A program made the translations under genes and the position numbers. A stretch of 64,000 nt of DNA, from assembly GCF_954871325.1 (NCBI RefSeq), contig NC_088779.1, forward strand, positions 14,944,846 to 15,008,845, read 5' to 3'. The notes beneath the pieces are model-generated. The model did not search any database and was not told where the DNA came from. It worked only from the letters and a program-made list of their open reading frames with translations. The stretch is from Gordionus sp. m RMFG-2023 (taxonomy: Eukaryota > Nematomorpha > Gordioida > Chordodea > Parachordodidae). Below, piece by piece: positions 36,776 to 48,900 of this stretch (the first letter of the stretch is position 1; each line of letters opens with the position of its first letter).

Positions 36776-37858
36776 TTGCATAATGCCTTTTTTTGTAACG
36801 CAAAAATGCAAAAAATATTAGAAAGGAGATATTACAGGAATTACACAAAGGGCATCTTGGTGCTGGGAAAACGAAATTGTTGGCGAGAAATCATTTGGTG
36901 GCCTGGTCTAAACGCTGAAATAGATCAGGAGGTGAGAAACTGTGATACGTGTATTAAATATGCGGACAATCCTCATAATGTAAAAAATTCATGGGAAACA
37001 GCTGTAAAAGTGTTTGCACAATTTGAAGGTAGCAATTTCATGATATGTGGTGACGCATTTAGCAAGTTTCCTATCATTAGAAGAATGAGATATATAAATA
37101 CTGAGTCAACAATCAAAGAAATGTTAAAAATAATCAGCTTATTTGGTACACCCAATAAAATAATCAGTGCTAATGATACTAATTTTACAAGTAGCTTGTT
37201 CAAGAAATTTTGCAATGATCATGGAATTGAACAGATTCTCACCGCGCCTCACCACCAACAGTCCAATGGTCAGTGTGAGCGAATGATAAGATCAATGGAA
37301 ATATGCATGAAAAGGAATATGGAAAGTAATAATAAAATAGACTTAGATATAGCTTTAGAAAAGTTTTTATTCCATTATCGCAACACACCAAACGTAACAA
37401 ACAAGATACCAAGCGAAGTGATGTTCAACAGAACCATAAGAACCAGATGGGATTTAATCAAAGCACAAAAAGATAAAGTGAATGAATTTATTCGTAATTT
37501 ATCGTCAAATAGAAATATCATGAATGGTGACAAAGTTTGGTATAAAACCTTCAAGGATAATATATGGGACAAAGGCACGGTAAAACGCAAAAATGGGAAT
37601 TTAATATATGAAGAAGATACAGGAAACAAAATTATTAGAAGACATTTAGACCAAATCAAAAAAAGGTCTACGAGTATCACACCACTTAATGAAACAACAC
37701 ATTTTAAAATAAATACTGAAAATGCAATACCTTTTACTCTAAGTTTTAAAAGAAATGATGATCAAAATTTTGGACTACAAGAACAGAGTCTTATTAGTCA
37801 AAGACCAAGCAGGAATATAATTTTTCCCAAAAAATTTGATAATTTTATAATGAAATAA
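36776..37858 (+). pseudogene. Gypsy integrase region (fossil)
   Basis: The Ty3/Gypsy integrase core is recognised by WWPGLNAEIDQEVRNCDTC (end of the zinc-binding region), FMICGDAFSKF, ISANDTNFTS and QQSNGQCERM (the DDE catalytic signature blocks). A C-terminal basic region follows, with GDKVWYK and a GTVKRKNGN strand typical of a GPY/F-like module. It belongs to the fossil at 28441-38242 and is not a host gene. Confidence 0.85.
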
Positions 37859-38429
37859 AGACTAAAAAAATATATATATAATAAAATATTTTTCTTTTAA
37901 ATAAACTTTCAATAGAAAAAGTTAATGAAATACACTAATGATAACGATATAACTATCAAGAAACGTTGCCTGCACGATAAGATTCACATGCAAGAAAAAT
38001 CTGAGTGGAGTGTATTTTTTTTAAAGGGTGGAATGTTGATATGACCTGATTTATACCAACCTTTAAATTGGTTTTTTTGTGTTTATATAAATTATTATAT
38101 AAAATTGATTTTTTTATATAAATTATTAAATTAATTGTAAATTGATTTTTTGATGCTATATAAGCATTACATTTTTAGTTTTCAAAAAAAAGAAGAATTT
38201 TAAAAATAAATTAAACAAAATAAAAAATTAAACTTGTTTTACCCATGACCATTCTCGCAGTAAACTTTAGGTATGATAAAAAAAGATATCTTTATTCTAT
38301 ACATTTATTTATAATATGCTTAAAATAGGATAAATAAAAAGAAATATGCATAAAATCTAGACAAACACAATCAACTAAAATACTTTTAGTAAAATTATAA
38401 ACATCTGTAATTAATAATAATCTTCAAAA

Positions 38430-39325
38430 TCAATAACATTAACAATGGGATCCAGAATTGTTAATATAAATGTTTTTTATATTTCCATCATCATATTTAA
38501 ATAGCGGATACATTTGCCAGCAAAATGAAGCTCCATAGTTAGCATACACCATAATCGGGGTATTGAGAAATCTGGCTACATTTTGCATCATTACCCATTC
38601 AGCATTCTTATTTACCTTTTCTATTATCTACTGTTGCACATCATCTTCATATTTTGACCTTAAGCATAATCAAATATAATTTTTTTGCAGCATCAGCAAG
38701 ACTAGTGTTGTTAAACGGCTCGATTTGAGTCGATTTTGAAAATCGGCTAACTCACTACTTCATCCAGAGAAATATTAAGTATGTCTAAAGATTTCGCTCA
38801 TAGAAAGAACAAAGGTCTAGATATATATTATCAAAATCTTGAGACTTAAGCAATATTTTTTCTGGCTAAAATGTTGAGTTAGCCATTTTTAAAAATAGGC
38901 TTAAAACGAGCCGTTTAACAACACTAAGCAAGACCATATGTGATCTAATCAAAGCAAGGAGTTTTGTTTTCCTGTAATCTCCATACTTATAGATCTAATT
39001 ATTTTTTTAAAAAAATTAAATGTTACTATCTAAAAATCAATCATGCTAAAAAAAGAATGTTCTGAATTAATATAGGATATAATCATTAAAATTTAAGGTA
39101 AAGAAAGAAACAAAACCTATGCTATGAATATTAGTATAAAAAAATACAACTATAATTTATAAAATATTAACTTATATAATCAGGCAAATTTTTTTATGAT
39201 TATTAAATTACCAGTAAAAACAATTCCTCTCTGGTTCAATTGTTTCCATCTGTGATGGAACAGTTAGCACCCTTCCTATATTTTGGGGGACTTTCTTTTT
39301 TACTGAGACTAGCATATTTTCTCTA
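38430..39325 (-). pseudogene. OTU-like cysteine protease gene remnant
   Basis: Minus-strand pieces match an OTU domain, a cysteine protease that usually removes ubiquitin, in order. A first exon (about 39324-39210) has VPSQMETIEPERNCFYW, corresponding to the catalytic-loop motif DGNCFYRALS. Next come EITGKQNS and IRSHMV (about 39000-38935), then EKVNKNAEWVMMQN, TPIMVYANYG and IYINNSGSHC near 38470-38600, where OTU domains end with a catalytic His. The frame is interrupted in several places, and a 224-bp hAT MITE sits inside the IRSHMV-containing exon. OTU domains occur in host deubiquitinases and in some mobile elements; the sequence does not settle which. Confidence 0.6.
38703..38926. mobile_element. 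hAT MITE, 224 bp, in the OTU remnant
   Basis: The ends TAGTGTTGTTAAACGGCTCG and CGAGCCGTTTAACAACACTA are perfect inverted repeats. The flanking 8-mers are identical (AGCAAGAC at 38695-38702 and 38927-38934). It is almost the same as the outer MITE at 41587-44383, of which it is an uninterrupted copy. Confidence 0.92.
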
Positions 39326-39739
39326 AATATTGGTAGTTGGATTATAAAAATGTTTAAATGTATGTTAAATGATTTTAATGAATGTGTCATCTATGGCTTT
39401 AATATATAAAAAAAGTAAATTAATCATGATTTTTAAAAATTACAATTAATTGTAAATATTACAATTTTTTAACTTTGAGTCTGAGTGTACAAAGTCTACC
39501 TCTACTAGGTCACTAGAAGATTTTTTAATTATATAATTAAAAAGGTTTATAAATTTTTCTATATAACAATATACCTTTGGTAAGAACTAAGAACTATTGC
39601 GAACATTCAAAAAATATTGGGCAATTATCTTTGTTTATTTAACTTCATAACTTTTTATCGATTCGGAAAATCCGTATAAATAAGATAAAATATAGCTTTT
39701 ATTTCTTAATACGCCATTTGGCATAAGTCTACTCCCAAA

Positions 39740-40838
39740 GTAACAACACCTTTTTTTATAAATATTTTTTATTTATCCACATTTATACCTCTCCTTGTAA
39801 AGCTTGAGATAAATTTTTTACATTGACTTCAGAAGTGGCAAAGTTAATTAAAATTTTTTTTACAACTTTTAAGCTTTTTATATTAAGCTCCTGTTTGTTG
39901 AATGGCTCATTTAAGATAACGGGGAGGGGGGGGGTATCAGATAAAATAGTCAGTGAAATGTGTGTGTAGAAAGGATGTAGGCGGAAATAGAAATGTAAGT
40001 AGGTCAGAAGTTTATGGTTCTTCTAAGATATTTTGATGCACCCCATGCCCCCCTCCCACCAAAAAAATATTATATATTACTATAAGGAAGAATTAGAAAG
40101 AAAAAAAATGAGTAAATTAATAAATTTTTAAAATAACGACAATAATTCAAAATTTTTAAAAAGGCATTTTTACAAAAAAATGTGCTAACCATATTTATTT
40201 TCATAAAATTCGAATATAGCCAAGTTCTACAATATCTCCAATAAATTATATGAGGGAAAAACCTACCTAATAATACCCCCCCCCCCCCCCAACACATCGC
40301 CTATAACCAGACCCTTTTCAGATTTTCCATTGTTACATACTGCTTAGAAACATTTTAATATAATTATTAAGTGTCATATAGGATATATGGCAACAGTCAA
40401 TTTCAAGTTTATACTGAATATAGTAACTAAGTTCAATTCTAGAATATCGTATGTAATTGGGAAATTTGATTAAATAAATATAAATCTTCCATTTAACGAA
40501 TAAAAAATTCTAACAGTATTATCGGATGGAGCCTAGTAAATACGTGGATACCGTCTCAAGTATTTAATTCGCCTTTAATAAAATTGAATATTTTATTTTT
40601 GCAAAAGTCAATTATTATAGGCTTTTTATTATATTTAATTTTAACCTATAATTTATATATATACTTATATATAATAATTTTATGATTAATTATTTATTTC
40701 TTAAATTAATGATTTGAACAATTTATCATACTTGTATTAATTTTACAGTTATGAAGGAATAATTTTGTGATTTGGTCTAATTTATTAAAATACAACTAAC
40801 TAAACTATCAATATAATGAGATATATTTTGTAAATAGT
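39740..40838. other. A+T-rich intergenic DNA
   Basis: Nothing coding is supported. It contains a G run (39920-39935), a C run (40277-40290) and low-complexity A/T. Confidence 0.4.
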
Positions 40839-40985
40839 TGATACAATAGATAAATTAAAAGATGTTCATGCACACAATCCAATACCAGCTCCAAATGATA
40901 ATAATTTAACAATAGAAAAAGAACAAAATATTTCAAAATTAAATCAAGTAATCAATTTTTTTTATCTTTTATTTTCAGATGTAAT
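40839..40985 (+). CDS. Possible terminal exon(s) of an unrecognised gene
   Basis: After a TTTGTAAATAG acceptor an open stretch (DTIDKLKDVHAHNPIPAPND, then NNLTIEKEQNISKLNQ) ends at a GTAATC donor at about 40949. A very short (~34 nt) GT...TTTTCAG intron would then lead to ATG TAA. The composition is protein-like and non-repetitive. Upstream exons were not found and the family is unknown. It may be a degraded gene fragment. Confidence 0.3.
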
Positions 40986-41891
40986 TTTTTTGTAAATATT
41001 GAGCTTTAAGATCATAAATCCTTATTTTTTTAAAATTGATTTCTAATATAAATTGGCAAAAATTAATCCTATTATATTTTTTTTTATAGATTTTTGAACA
41101 TTAATTTAAAATGGCATTAAAAAGATTTGATTTAAATAATTTTTGAAATATTATCTGATAATCTATTTAAAAAACGTTTTTTATAAAGAAATTTATTTTT
41201 GTAAAAACACATTTTTTATAAAGAAATTTAATTTTGTAAAAACCTTTTTTAAAAATTATTTAGTTGATAAAAGCATAATTACAATTTATATTACCATAAA
41301 GATCAAATACCTATATATATAGGTTAACGTGTATTTAAATTTATTTAATAATCAGATATGGTCAAGATTATGTCTATAAAAGCAGGAAATGATGTTGATG
41401 CAGCATTTTTTTAAAGATTATTGTTATTAATATTCATTTAAAGATGTCTTTCCTAATTGGCTTAGTTTTTATATTTGCACAAACTTTCTAAAGTTATGAT
41501 CAAATATGGCTGATTTATTCAAGCTAGTAAATTTTAGACATTTATCCAATTCATTTTCTTAACTTTGTTTGTGCCTTCCTTTAAGCTAGTGTTGTTAAAC
41601 GGCTCGCTTGGGCCGATTTTTAAAAACGGCTAACTCAATACTTCATCCAGAAAAATATTACCCAAGCCTGAAGATTTTGCTCATAGAAGGAACAAAGGTT
41701 TAGGGTGAATTCACAGTAGAGAGCAACAGCAACACGACAATCACCACACAACATTAGGCGACAGAGCAGCTGATTTGTTGTAAGCGACATAGCATTCATA
41801 GTAGTAGTGACAAGCATTTTTTTAATTTTATAAAAATATGGTTCCAATAACAACTTTAAAGGTTATATTACATTTTATTTTTACATAAACA

Positions 41892-42278
41892 GGTAAAAAT
41901 ATTCAAGAAAATTATAATTATCGCCTTTCAAGGGCCAGAAGAATGGTGGAATGCACCTTTGGCATATTGGCATCTAAATGGCCTATTCTTAATCGAGCCT
42001 TGGATACCAATGTCACCAATAGTGAAACTATTATAAAAACTTGTGCACTATTACACAACTTGGTTATTGATAAAGAAAATATAGATCTCTGCCCTAAGGA
42101 TACTCAAGATCATAAACAAAATAATTATTTATGTAATCCTCAATCCATAAAAACCCCTCAAAAGTTTCTAAAGATATTAGAGATGCATTTTCATAATATT
42201 TTTATAGAAATAAATTACCTTGGCAATTATAGCTTATATTTTAAAAATATTATTCTATTTTTTTATATTGATTTGTAA
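41892..42278 (+). pseudogene. Harbinger DDE transposase, C-terminal part
   Basis: After a CAG acceptor the frame reads KNIQENYNYRLSRARRMVEC, then TFGILASKWPILNRAL and IIKTCALLHNLVI. This is the last block of DDE_Tnp_4 (Harbinger) nucleases, with the third acidic residue in VECTFG. The first two catalytic aspartates are not present in the element, so the enzyme is incomplete. The 3' part of this exon and the following 260 bp are duplicated in tandem. Confidence 0.8.
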
Positions 42279-42600
42279 TGATATAATAAAAAGAAAGATT
42301 TTTATTATATGTGTCTTAATATGATTAAAATAATAGAAAACATAAATCTATACCCCAAGAATATACAAGATCATTAACAAAATAATTATTTATGTAATCC
42401 TCAGATGTAAAAAACCCCTCAAAAGTTTCTAAAGATATTAGAGATGCATTTTCAGAATATTTTTATAGAAATAAATTACCTTGGCAATTATAGCTTATAT
42501 TTTAAAAATATTATTCTATTTTTTTATATTGATTTGTAATGATATAATAAAAAGAAAGTTTTTTTTATTATAAGTGTCATAAATATGATTAAAATAATAT
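42073..42600. repeat. 261-bp tandem duplication in the Harbinger
   Basis: The segment with AACCCCTCAAAAGTTTCTAA at 42153 recurs at 42414, and high similarity continues to AATGATATAATAAAAAGAAA in both. The two copies differ by few changes, so the duplication is fairly recent. Confidence 0.8.
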
Positions 42601-43296
42601 AAAAGCCCTCCAATGAAATAATAACAATATATAATATTTTTCATTCTTCATCAGTGTCAAAGTTGAAGAGAATATCAAAAATAATTTTAATAAGCTTCTT
42701 CTTTCCCCTTTCTGTTCTTTTTTCAAAGGTTTGGTCTAGCATGACATTAAGCCAAGAATTTGTAGATGATCTTATTTCTTTCATTTTTTCTATTTCAAGT
42801 ATTTTCTCAAATAGATCTAGTTTAAAATAAATAAAAATATTTACAAATGTTACCTTGATCAATATTTTTTTTTAAAATTAATTTTTTGCAAGATAAATTT
42901 GATGCAATACTAGTTGAAGGTGATGCTAAATATATATAATATTATTTATATAAAATATGATTACAAACATTCCTTAGAACTGTATTTTCACTACTTGTCT
43001 CTATGTAGGGGATTTCAATGACTATATATTAATAAAATATTAACAAAATTTAGTATATTTCTTCATATTGATAATTTTCATTACCACTCATTTGCTCAAA
43101 CATTGCTCTACAATAATTAAACTCTTTAATTACCTGTCTCAATATTGTTTTCAGCTGATATTAATTTCCAAATCAAGGTATTTTTATAACCTATACATTT
43201 TTTTGTCATAAAGACAAGGATGGTATCTAATGGAATTGATTAAATCTTCTTTATTGATTTTCTATAAAAAATTATTAATATAATATTTATTTATAT

Positions 43297-43329
<33 letters not shown>

Positions 43330-43515
43330 ACATTTATTATTTTAATAGCATATCAAAAATTTACTTGTAAATCTTTTTTGGCCATATTGTAGTTAATGTC
43401 GCATGGAAAAAAACAAAATGATTTGTAACTTGATTTTTATGTTTAATGCGACAAATGTGGCTGGATTGTTGTGTCGCGTCGCAAAAGCTCACTATGAATA
43501 GTCATTGGTAATCAC

Positions 43516-44228
43516 CAGAGTTGTTAAAAGATACTTTTTAAATGGATCTAGATACAGATACATAGTCTCAAAAGTTATTTAGATACAGCGTCTAAAAGTT
43601 ATCAAGATGCAGATACATTTTTTTAATGTATCTGTATACAGATACATTTTTTATTATGCTCTTATAGGTTTGCATAAACCTAAATTAATATTATATTGTG
43701 AAAAGGTCATGGTAAAGCAATAGAACTTGTTGTTGCTTCCTCTTCCTCTTCTTCATCGATATAGATCTAAATAAATATATAAACTTAAAAATTTAGTTAT
43801 AAAATAAAATTTACCATTTCCATATTGTAATATTAAAATTTGTATGGTTTATTGATAAACTCGGACATAATATTTAAATTAATGAATATTTATATATATT
43901 TTTTATATATAAGTTTTAATAATTTATTTATATATAATTTTTTATTATAGTATTAATAATTATTAATATATAATATATGTATATATATTTATTTATTTAA
44001 TAAGCTCATATGAAATAAAATAAATTTTACAGTCAAATATTTTTATTTATAATAAAAAAGGGGTATATAAAATGTATCTTAAAAAGTATCTAAAAACAGA
44101 TACAGATATCTCTAAAAAATATCTAGATACAGATACCTTTCTAAAAAATCTATCTAGATACAGATACTACATTTTTATATCTAGATACAGTATCTAGATA
44201 CTTGTATCTAGATACTTTAACAACTCTG
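43516..44228. mobile_element. hAT MITE nested in the Harbinger
   Basis: The ends are CAGAGTTGTTAAAAGATAC and GATACTTTAACAACTCTG. The 8-bp duplication is GTAATCAC (43508-43515) and GTAATTAC (44229-44236), with one mismatch. The subterminal parts are made of repeated ATCTAGATACAGATAC words. Its terminus is that of the BED-finger hAT remnants at 5113 and 22640. Confidence 0.88.
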
Positions 44229-44409
44229 GTAATTACATATATTTGTATTTTGTCGTGTTGCTGTCGCTCTCTACTGTGAATTTACCCTTAGACATATATT
44301 ATCGAAATCTTGAGGCTTTTCTGGCTATATTGAGCTAGCCTTTTTTTAAAAATCGGCTCCAAACAAGCCGTTTAACAACACTACTTTAAGCCTTGCAGCA
44401 TATTTAACA

Positions 44410-44567
44410 AATATTTTTTAAACCTAATCCTGATGTCTTTAATATACATAACCTTTTTTTCTCTACACTCGTCTGATCTTTCAACACATTTGACTTCCAT
44501 CTAATTCTATTTTTAATTCATTCTAGTTTAGGTATCTTATCTACTTTTATGGGCCATGTCTCTACAC
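44410..44567 (-). pseudogene. LINE 3' fragment
   Basis: On minus this short piece contains the words TGGCCCATAAAAGTAGATAA and a downstream basic stretch. They match the C-terminal end of the LINE copies at 50.8 and 57.7 kb (ETWAIKV-like sequence). It is a small relic next to the MITE that starts at 44568. Confidence 0.4.
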
Positions 44568-44902
44568 TAGGCCTATTCAAAAACAAATACGAATTATTAG
44601 AATTTAATTTGTTCAAATGAATTATTTCTATTCATATTTGTTCCAAAAAAAATCAATTATTTTTAAAAATATAATTAAGTAAAATATTATGAATAGAATA
44701 ACATGCCATTTAATGCATTTTCACAACTAATTTCTTTTGTAATGGACTGAATTGACAATGAAGCCATCTGGAAATTTTTAAAATCTAGACATCTTTTATC
44801 AAATCATATTGGTAAATATAATTATATCAGTCTAAAATCGATTTTTTAAAAAGATGAATAATCGGCCAAATCTTATCTGATAAAAAATATTGGCACACCC
44901 TA
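44568..44902. mobile_element. hAT-like MITE
   Basis: The left end is TAGGCCTATTCAAAAACAAA and the right end is TATTGGCACACCCTA. The left terminus is the same as the right terminus of the hAT remnant ending at 63474 (TTTTTGAATAGGCCTA). A target duplication was not found. Confidence 0.5.
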
Positions 44903-45332
44903 GTTGTGAGCTGCAAAATTTATTGTTCTTACTTACCTAAGTATGTTAATATACAAAATGTAGACCAATATATAAAATGAAGATATATTAATATTAATAT
45001 TAACCAGTTGGGTAGTACCCTACATCCATATCTGACCTCATTCAATTTATAAAAATCCTGAATTAGATGTTAATCAAGAAAAAAGATTTTCTTTATTAAA
45101 ATATCAAAAACAAAAAAAATAAATTAAAATTCTTTTATATATTTTTTCCCCGAAACCTTACCAAACTGATATAAATATAGATATTCTTTATTTTTTATTT
45201 AAGGTGTTTACACTTATCTTTTGTTTATTTTATATCATAGTTGTTTTTAAATTATAAATATGTATAGAAGTAATTGTCCTGAATCATAAAATGGTATGTT
45301 TAAAAATAAAGTCAGAATTTATAACAAAAATA

Positions 45333-45884
45333 TTAGAGGTCTGCAAAGCATGGCCCAGAATTTAATTAGCTCGCTCCCCTTGTAAAAATTTTTACGAATA
45401 ATCAAGCTCGACCTGTTAAAGTTTTACGAATAGTCTGCCCTGGCCTTTTAATTTTTTATGACAATTTTCAAGTCATAACATTTTTAATATCGATATCTAA
45501 TATTTTTTTCCAATATGAATTAAGGTTCTTATATCTTTCTTTTATGGATATCTATTTCTACAACAACCTTTTATAAATCAATTATGTTATCTGTTTTTTG
45601 CATGTGTAATTGTATCATATCGAAATAAATATTTTTTTTGTGATTTATTTATAGCTTTAGTAGGTTAAACAACTCAGAAATAAGCATATTATAATTTATT
45701 TTTAAATAGTATAAATCAAAATATTAGCTTGAATTTAAAAAAATATTCCGAAATTTGAATGTCCCATCTGGCCTATTAGCCCTGCCTGATACTTTATATA
45801 TAAATTCTACAGCCCGAAAATTTTTGCAAATTGTTGGCCCGTTATAATTTTTTAAATAAAAGGCTTAGCTTTGTAGATGTCTAA
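45333..45884. mobile_element. GC-island MITE
   Basis: The ends TTAGAGGTCTGCAAAGC and GCTTTGTAGATGTCTAA are inverted repeats. Near both margins lie GC-rich words (GGCCCAGAA, GCCCTGGCC; GGCCTATTAGCCCTGCC, CCCGAAAA). It lies 46 bp before the first recognised exon of the gene at 45930-50142 and belongs to the family of the elements at ~1618, 25325 and 54024. Confidence 0.7.
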
Positions 45885-45929
45885 TTTTCATGTCTAAATA
45901 AAATTTAACTGCTATATTTTATAATTTAG

Positions 45930-48900
45930 CATGTTACAACAGAGGAATCCTTGGTAAAATGCACAATAAAATCAGTAAATCAAATTGACGAAAATTTAAA
46001 TGTAGAAAAAGTTGATAAAAAATTGAACACTAAAACACCCTATAAATCACTTTTATCACTAGTTCCAGAAGCCTCTAAAATCAATACTTCCAATGATAAA
46101 TTGAAAAACAGGCAGGGAGAAATGGAGGAACTAAATGTTTCAAGTGACCATGTTATGGAAGATGGTGAAGCAAGTGAAGATGATTTAAACAAATTCGAGA
46201 AAATTAATGACATAGGAATAGGACTTTTTATGGATAACTTCAAGCAAGATTTGGTTTTTATTTTTTATATAAAAATATCGATACAGTGCTGTATTAATAT
46301 TTGGCGGCAATACTTTATTACTTTAAAAAATAGGTAGGGGCACGTTAAATAGTCCAAAAAGTAATAAAATTTTTATTTTGTTAAAATATATGACAAAATT
46401 TTTTTTGTACTCATGCAAATAGGATAGGAATGACAGTTTAGTCAAAAAATACTTTATTAATTTTAAATAATTCAAATAATATTATACAAATAAAATAATG
46501 ACTTATTAAAATGACGACTATTGTTATAAATATTTATTTATTATTATAAAAAAGAGAATATAAAAAATTTAATTATATATGCAATAAAAATAAATAAATA
46601 AACTATGCAGAGTTGTTAAAGAAATCTTTCAAATTGATATAGATATATCGTCTAAAAACGTATTTAGAACAGATCAATTTTTTGGCTTAATCTAAGGTTC
46701 TATTGTTAAAATTCAAATTTCAAAGTGAGCTAAAAATTTATTGAGCTGATATCACATCTATATTCATATAGGGTTAGGGTTAGGTGGTTAAAATAATGAC
46801 AAATTTTTATCAATATTGCACCATTAGTTTATCTCTAAGGATATTTTTACCCATACCAAACTCTTTCTACCGGAGCTAACAACTTTTTACTGGTATAATC
46901 ATTAAATATATTAAAATCCCACAGGTTTAAAAAAATTATTCAAAATTTGATGAGCGTCAAATATATCTATTTAAATTTATTCTTAGATTTTTTAATTTCT
47001 CTTCAGAGATTGTCTAGAAATACTGATCTAAAAATTATCATATATATTTTTTAAATTAATATAAATAAAATAATGCAATATAAAATTTATCTGGTTTATG
47101 TAAATAAACTCGGACACAATATTAAATTTAATTCAAATACTATATATAAAAAACATAAAATAGAATTTAATCAAAATGTATCTAAAAATATATACAGATA
47201 TCTCTTAAATAGTTCTAGATACAGATACTACATTTTTGTATCTTGATACTTTAACATCTGCTATGTATTTTTTAAAAAATAGTTACCTTTTGCATTTTTT
47301 TATGTACTCGTATTTTTATAAATAATTTCTTTTAACAGTATTAATTTCGAAAGAACTGATTGATTAATGGTAATAGAAAAAAAACCCGGAAAAATACCCC
47401 TAAAAAACCCTCGGGAAAAAACCCTCCGGATAATAAAACCCCAGGGAAAAAAACCTCCGGATTTTTTTTCCCATATTTATAGAATTTGTCACAAAAAGCA
47501 ATTCTCAATTTCAAACATGTCGAATTGAGCCTCGATTTCCTTCAGATGTATCGTGAATCAGAGCATTATCCGACGAAGAACGCACAAATCAATGCTAAGG
47601 TTGGGATCATCATCGTTTTTCTAATCTGGTTGGGAATAAAAACCTATCAATCTGGGTATTTATTAAAAAAATGGAATGCGAGGTGGCTACCGATGAAACC
47701 AAGCTTGAACGATGGCGTGTAGATAGTTGGACACCGAAAAAATCGCAGTTATAATTCCCAGATTCGGTTAAAGAAACTTTGCGAGGAATACCGTGATGGG
47801 GGAAGCCTTCCAGATTTTATAAGAGCGATTTCCTTCAATATTCGATGTCCATCATTATAATTATTATTCTAAATTATTATTCTAAATTATTAAATTTATA
47901 TATACATAATCATGATTTATCAATAAAATATTATTACAAAATTTTGTCAAATTTAGTATACTTAATATCTTAATTAAGGATGGATATTTTAATTATTACT
48001 ATAGCAAATAATCTTTCCGATAATAAGAAATATATGGGTTATTTTACTGGAGTATTTTTTCCCAGTACCAATTTAAACTTCAATCTTGTTTAAGCATTTT
48101 TTTATGTAAGGGTATATGAGTAATCTTTAAATAATGAATTAGGGCCTAAATAAATTTAGCTTATTAATATATTATATTAAATTTTTATAATATATTTTTT
48201 TAAAAGACTAATTTATCTATACATTATCAATATGAGTATATCCATTACAATCCAAATAAAAATATACCTATATTATTAGGTCTTAAGTAAATTCTGTAAA
48301 TATGAAAAATCTGGGGTTTTTTTTTCTGGGGGTTTTTTCCGACGGTTTTTTTCCCGGGATTCCCTTTTTTGCATTTTTTTATAAACTATTATTTTTATAA
48401 AATAATTTTCGAAAAAACTGATTGATTAATAATTACATTTAAAAGTGTAATGATTATTTTTTTTGCTTTTTAAAAAAGAATAAAAAGAAAAGAAAAAAAT
48501 CATTGAAAATTAATTATAGGGTATCCCATAGCGACGATACTCCTAAATTTAATAAAAATGTTTGATACATCTTAAGAAAAACTCAAATTTTGAAGTGAAC
48601 ATAAGACATTATTTATTAATTTTGATATTTTATTTATATAGAAAATATATATCAAAATGATTATAAGATATTATCGTTAGCTTTTAGTTTTAATAATAAA
48701 ATATTCTCAAAATTTTATCAATGAAATAAGCTGTTTTAAACACATTTTAGCCACACTTGTTCTATACTTTATATTAAAATTTTTATAAGGAAATTCTTCA
48801 AATATAATAAAATCTTACAATTATTTTAAAAAAATTTAAGTTCGATGGGTGTCAAATTTGTATCTTTATCCACATCATCTAAGGGATGTTGAAAATAAAA

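Larger units (their letters stand above)
28441..38242 (+). mobile_element. Ty3/Gypsy LTR retrotransposon fossil, broken
   Basis: The LTRs begin TGTAGATATGACC (28441) and TGTTGATATGACC (38034) and share their length, apart from a Helitron inserted in the 5' LTR. A purine-rich tract (AAAGGGTGGAA) precedes the 3' LTR. Recognisable parts, in order: gag-like region (about 31200-32280), aspartic protease with DTGS (about 32290-32510), RNase H (about 32560-32760) and integrase (36780-37858). The order protease, RNase H, integrase is that of Gypsy elements. The copy carries two large insertions and many other breaks. The two LTRs differ by several small indels, so it is not recent. It is incomplete and treated as a fossil. 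A clear target duplication was not read. Confidence 0.8.
41703..44287 (+). mobile_element. PIF/Harbinger transposon nested in the MITE
   Basis: The termini GGGTGAATTCACAGTAGAGA and TCTCTACTGTGAATTTACCC are inverted repeats that extend ~38 bp (AGCAACAGCAACACGACAA). The target duplication is TTA (41700-41702 and 44288-44290), the 3-bp T-W-A site of PIF/Harbinger. The solo MITE at 38703 has CTA at the same site, without the insert. Only the end of the transposase remains. A minus-strand frame at 42862-42641 (charged, ending FNFDTDEE) may be a trace of the second Harbinger protein. Confidence 0.88.
41587..44383. mobile_element. hAT MITE (outer) carrying nested elements
   Basis: The ends TAGTGTTGTTAAACGGCTCG and AAGCCGTTTAACAACACTA are inverted repeats. 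The perfect 8-bp duplication CTTTAAGC lies at 41579-41586 and 44384-44391. Its own sequence is only ~210 bp (41587-41702 and 44288-44383) and aligns with the solo MITE at 38703. The rest is a Harbinger insertion. Confidence 0.92.

Noticed and set aside
36973-37680. Minus-strand frames
   Set aside because: They are antisense to the Gypsy integrase region.
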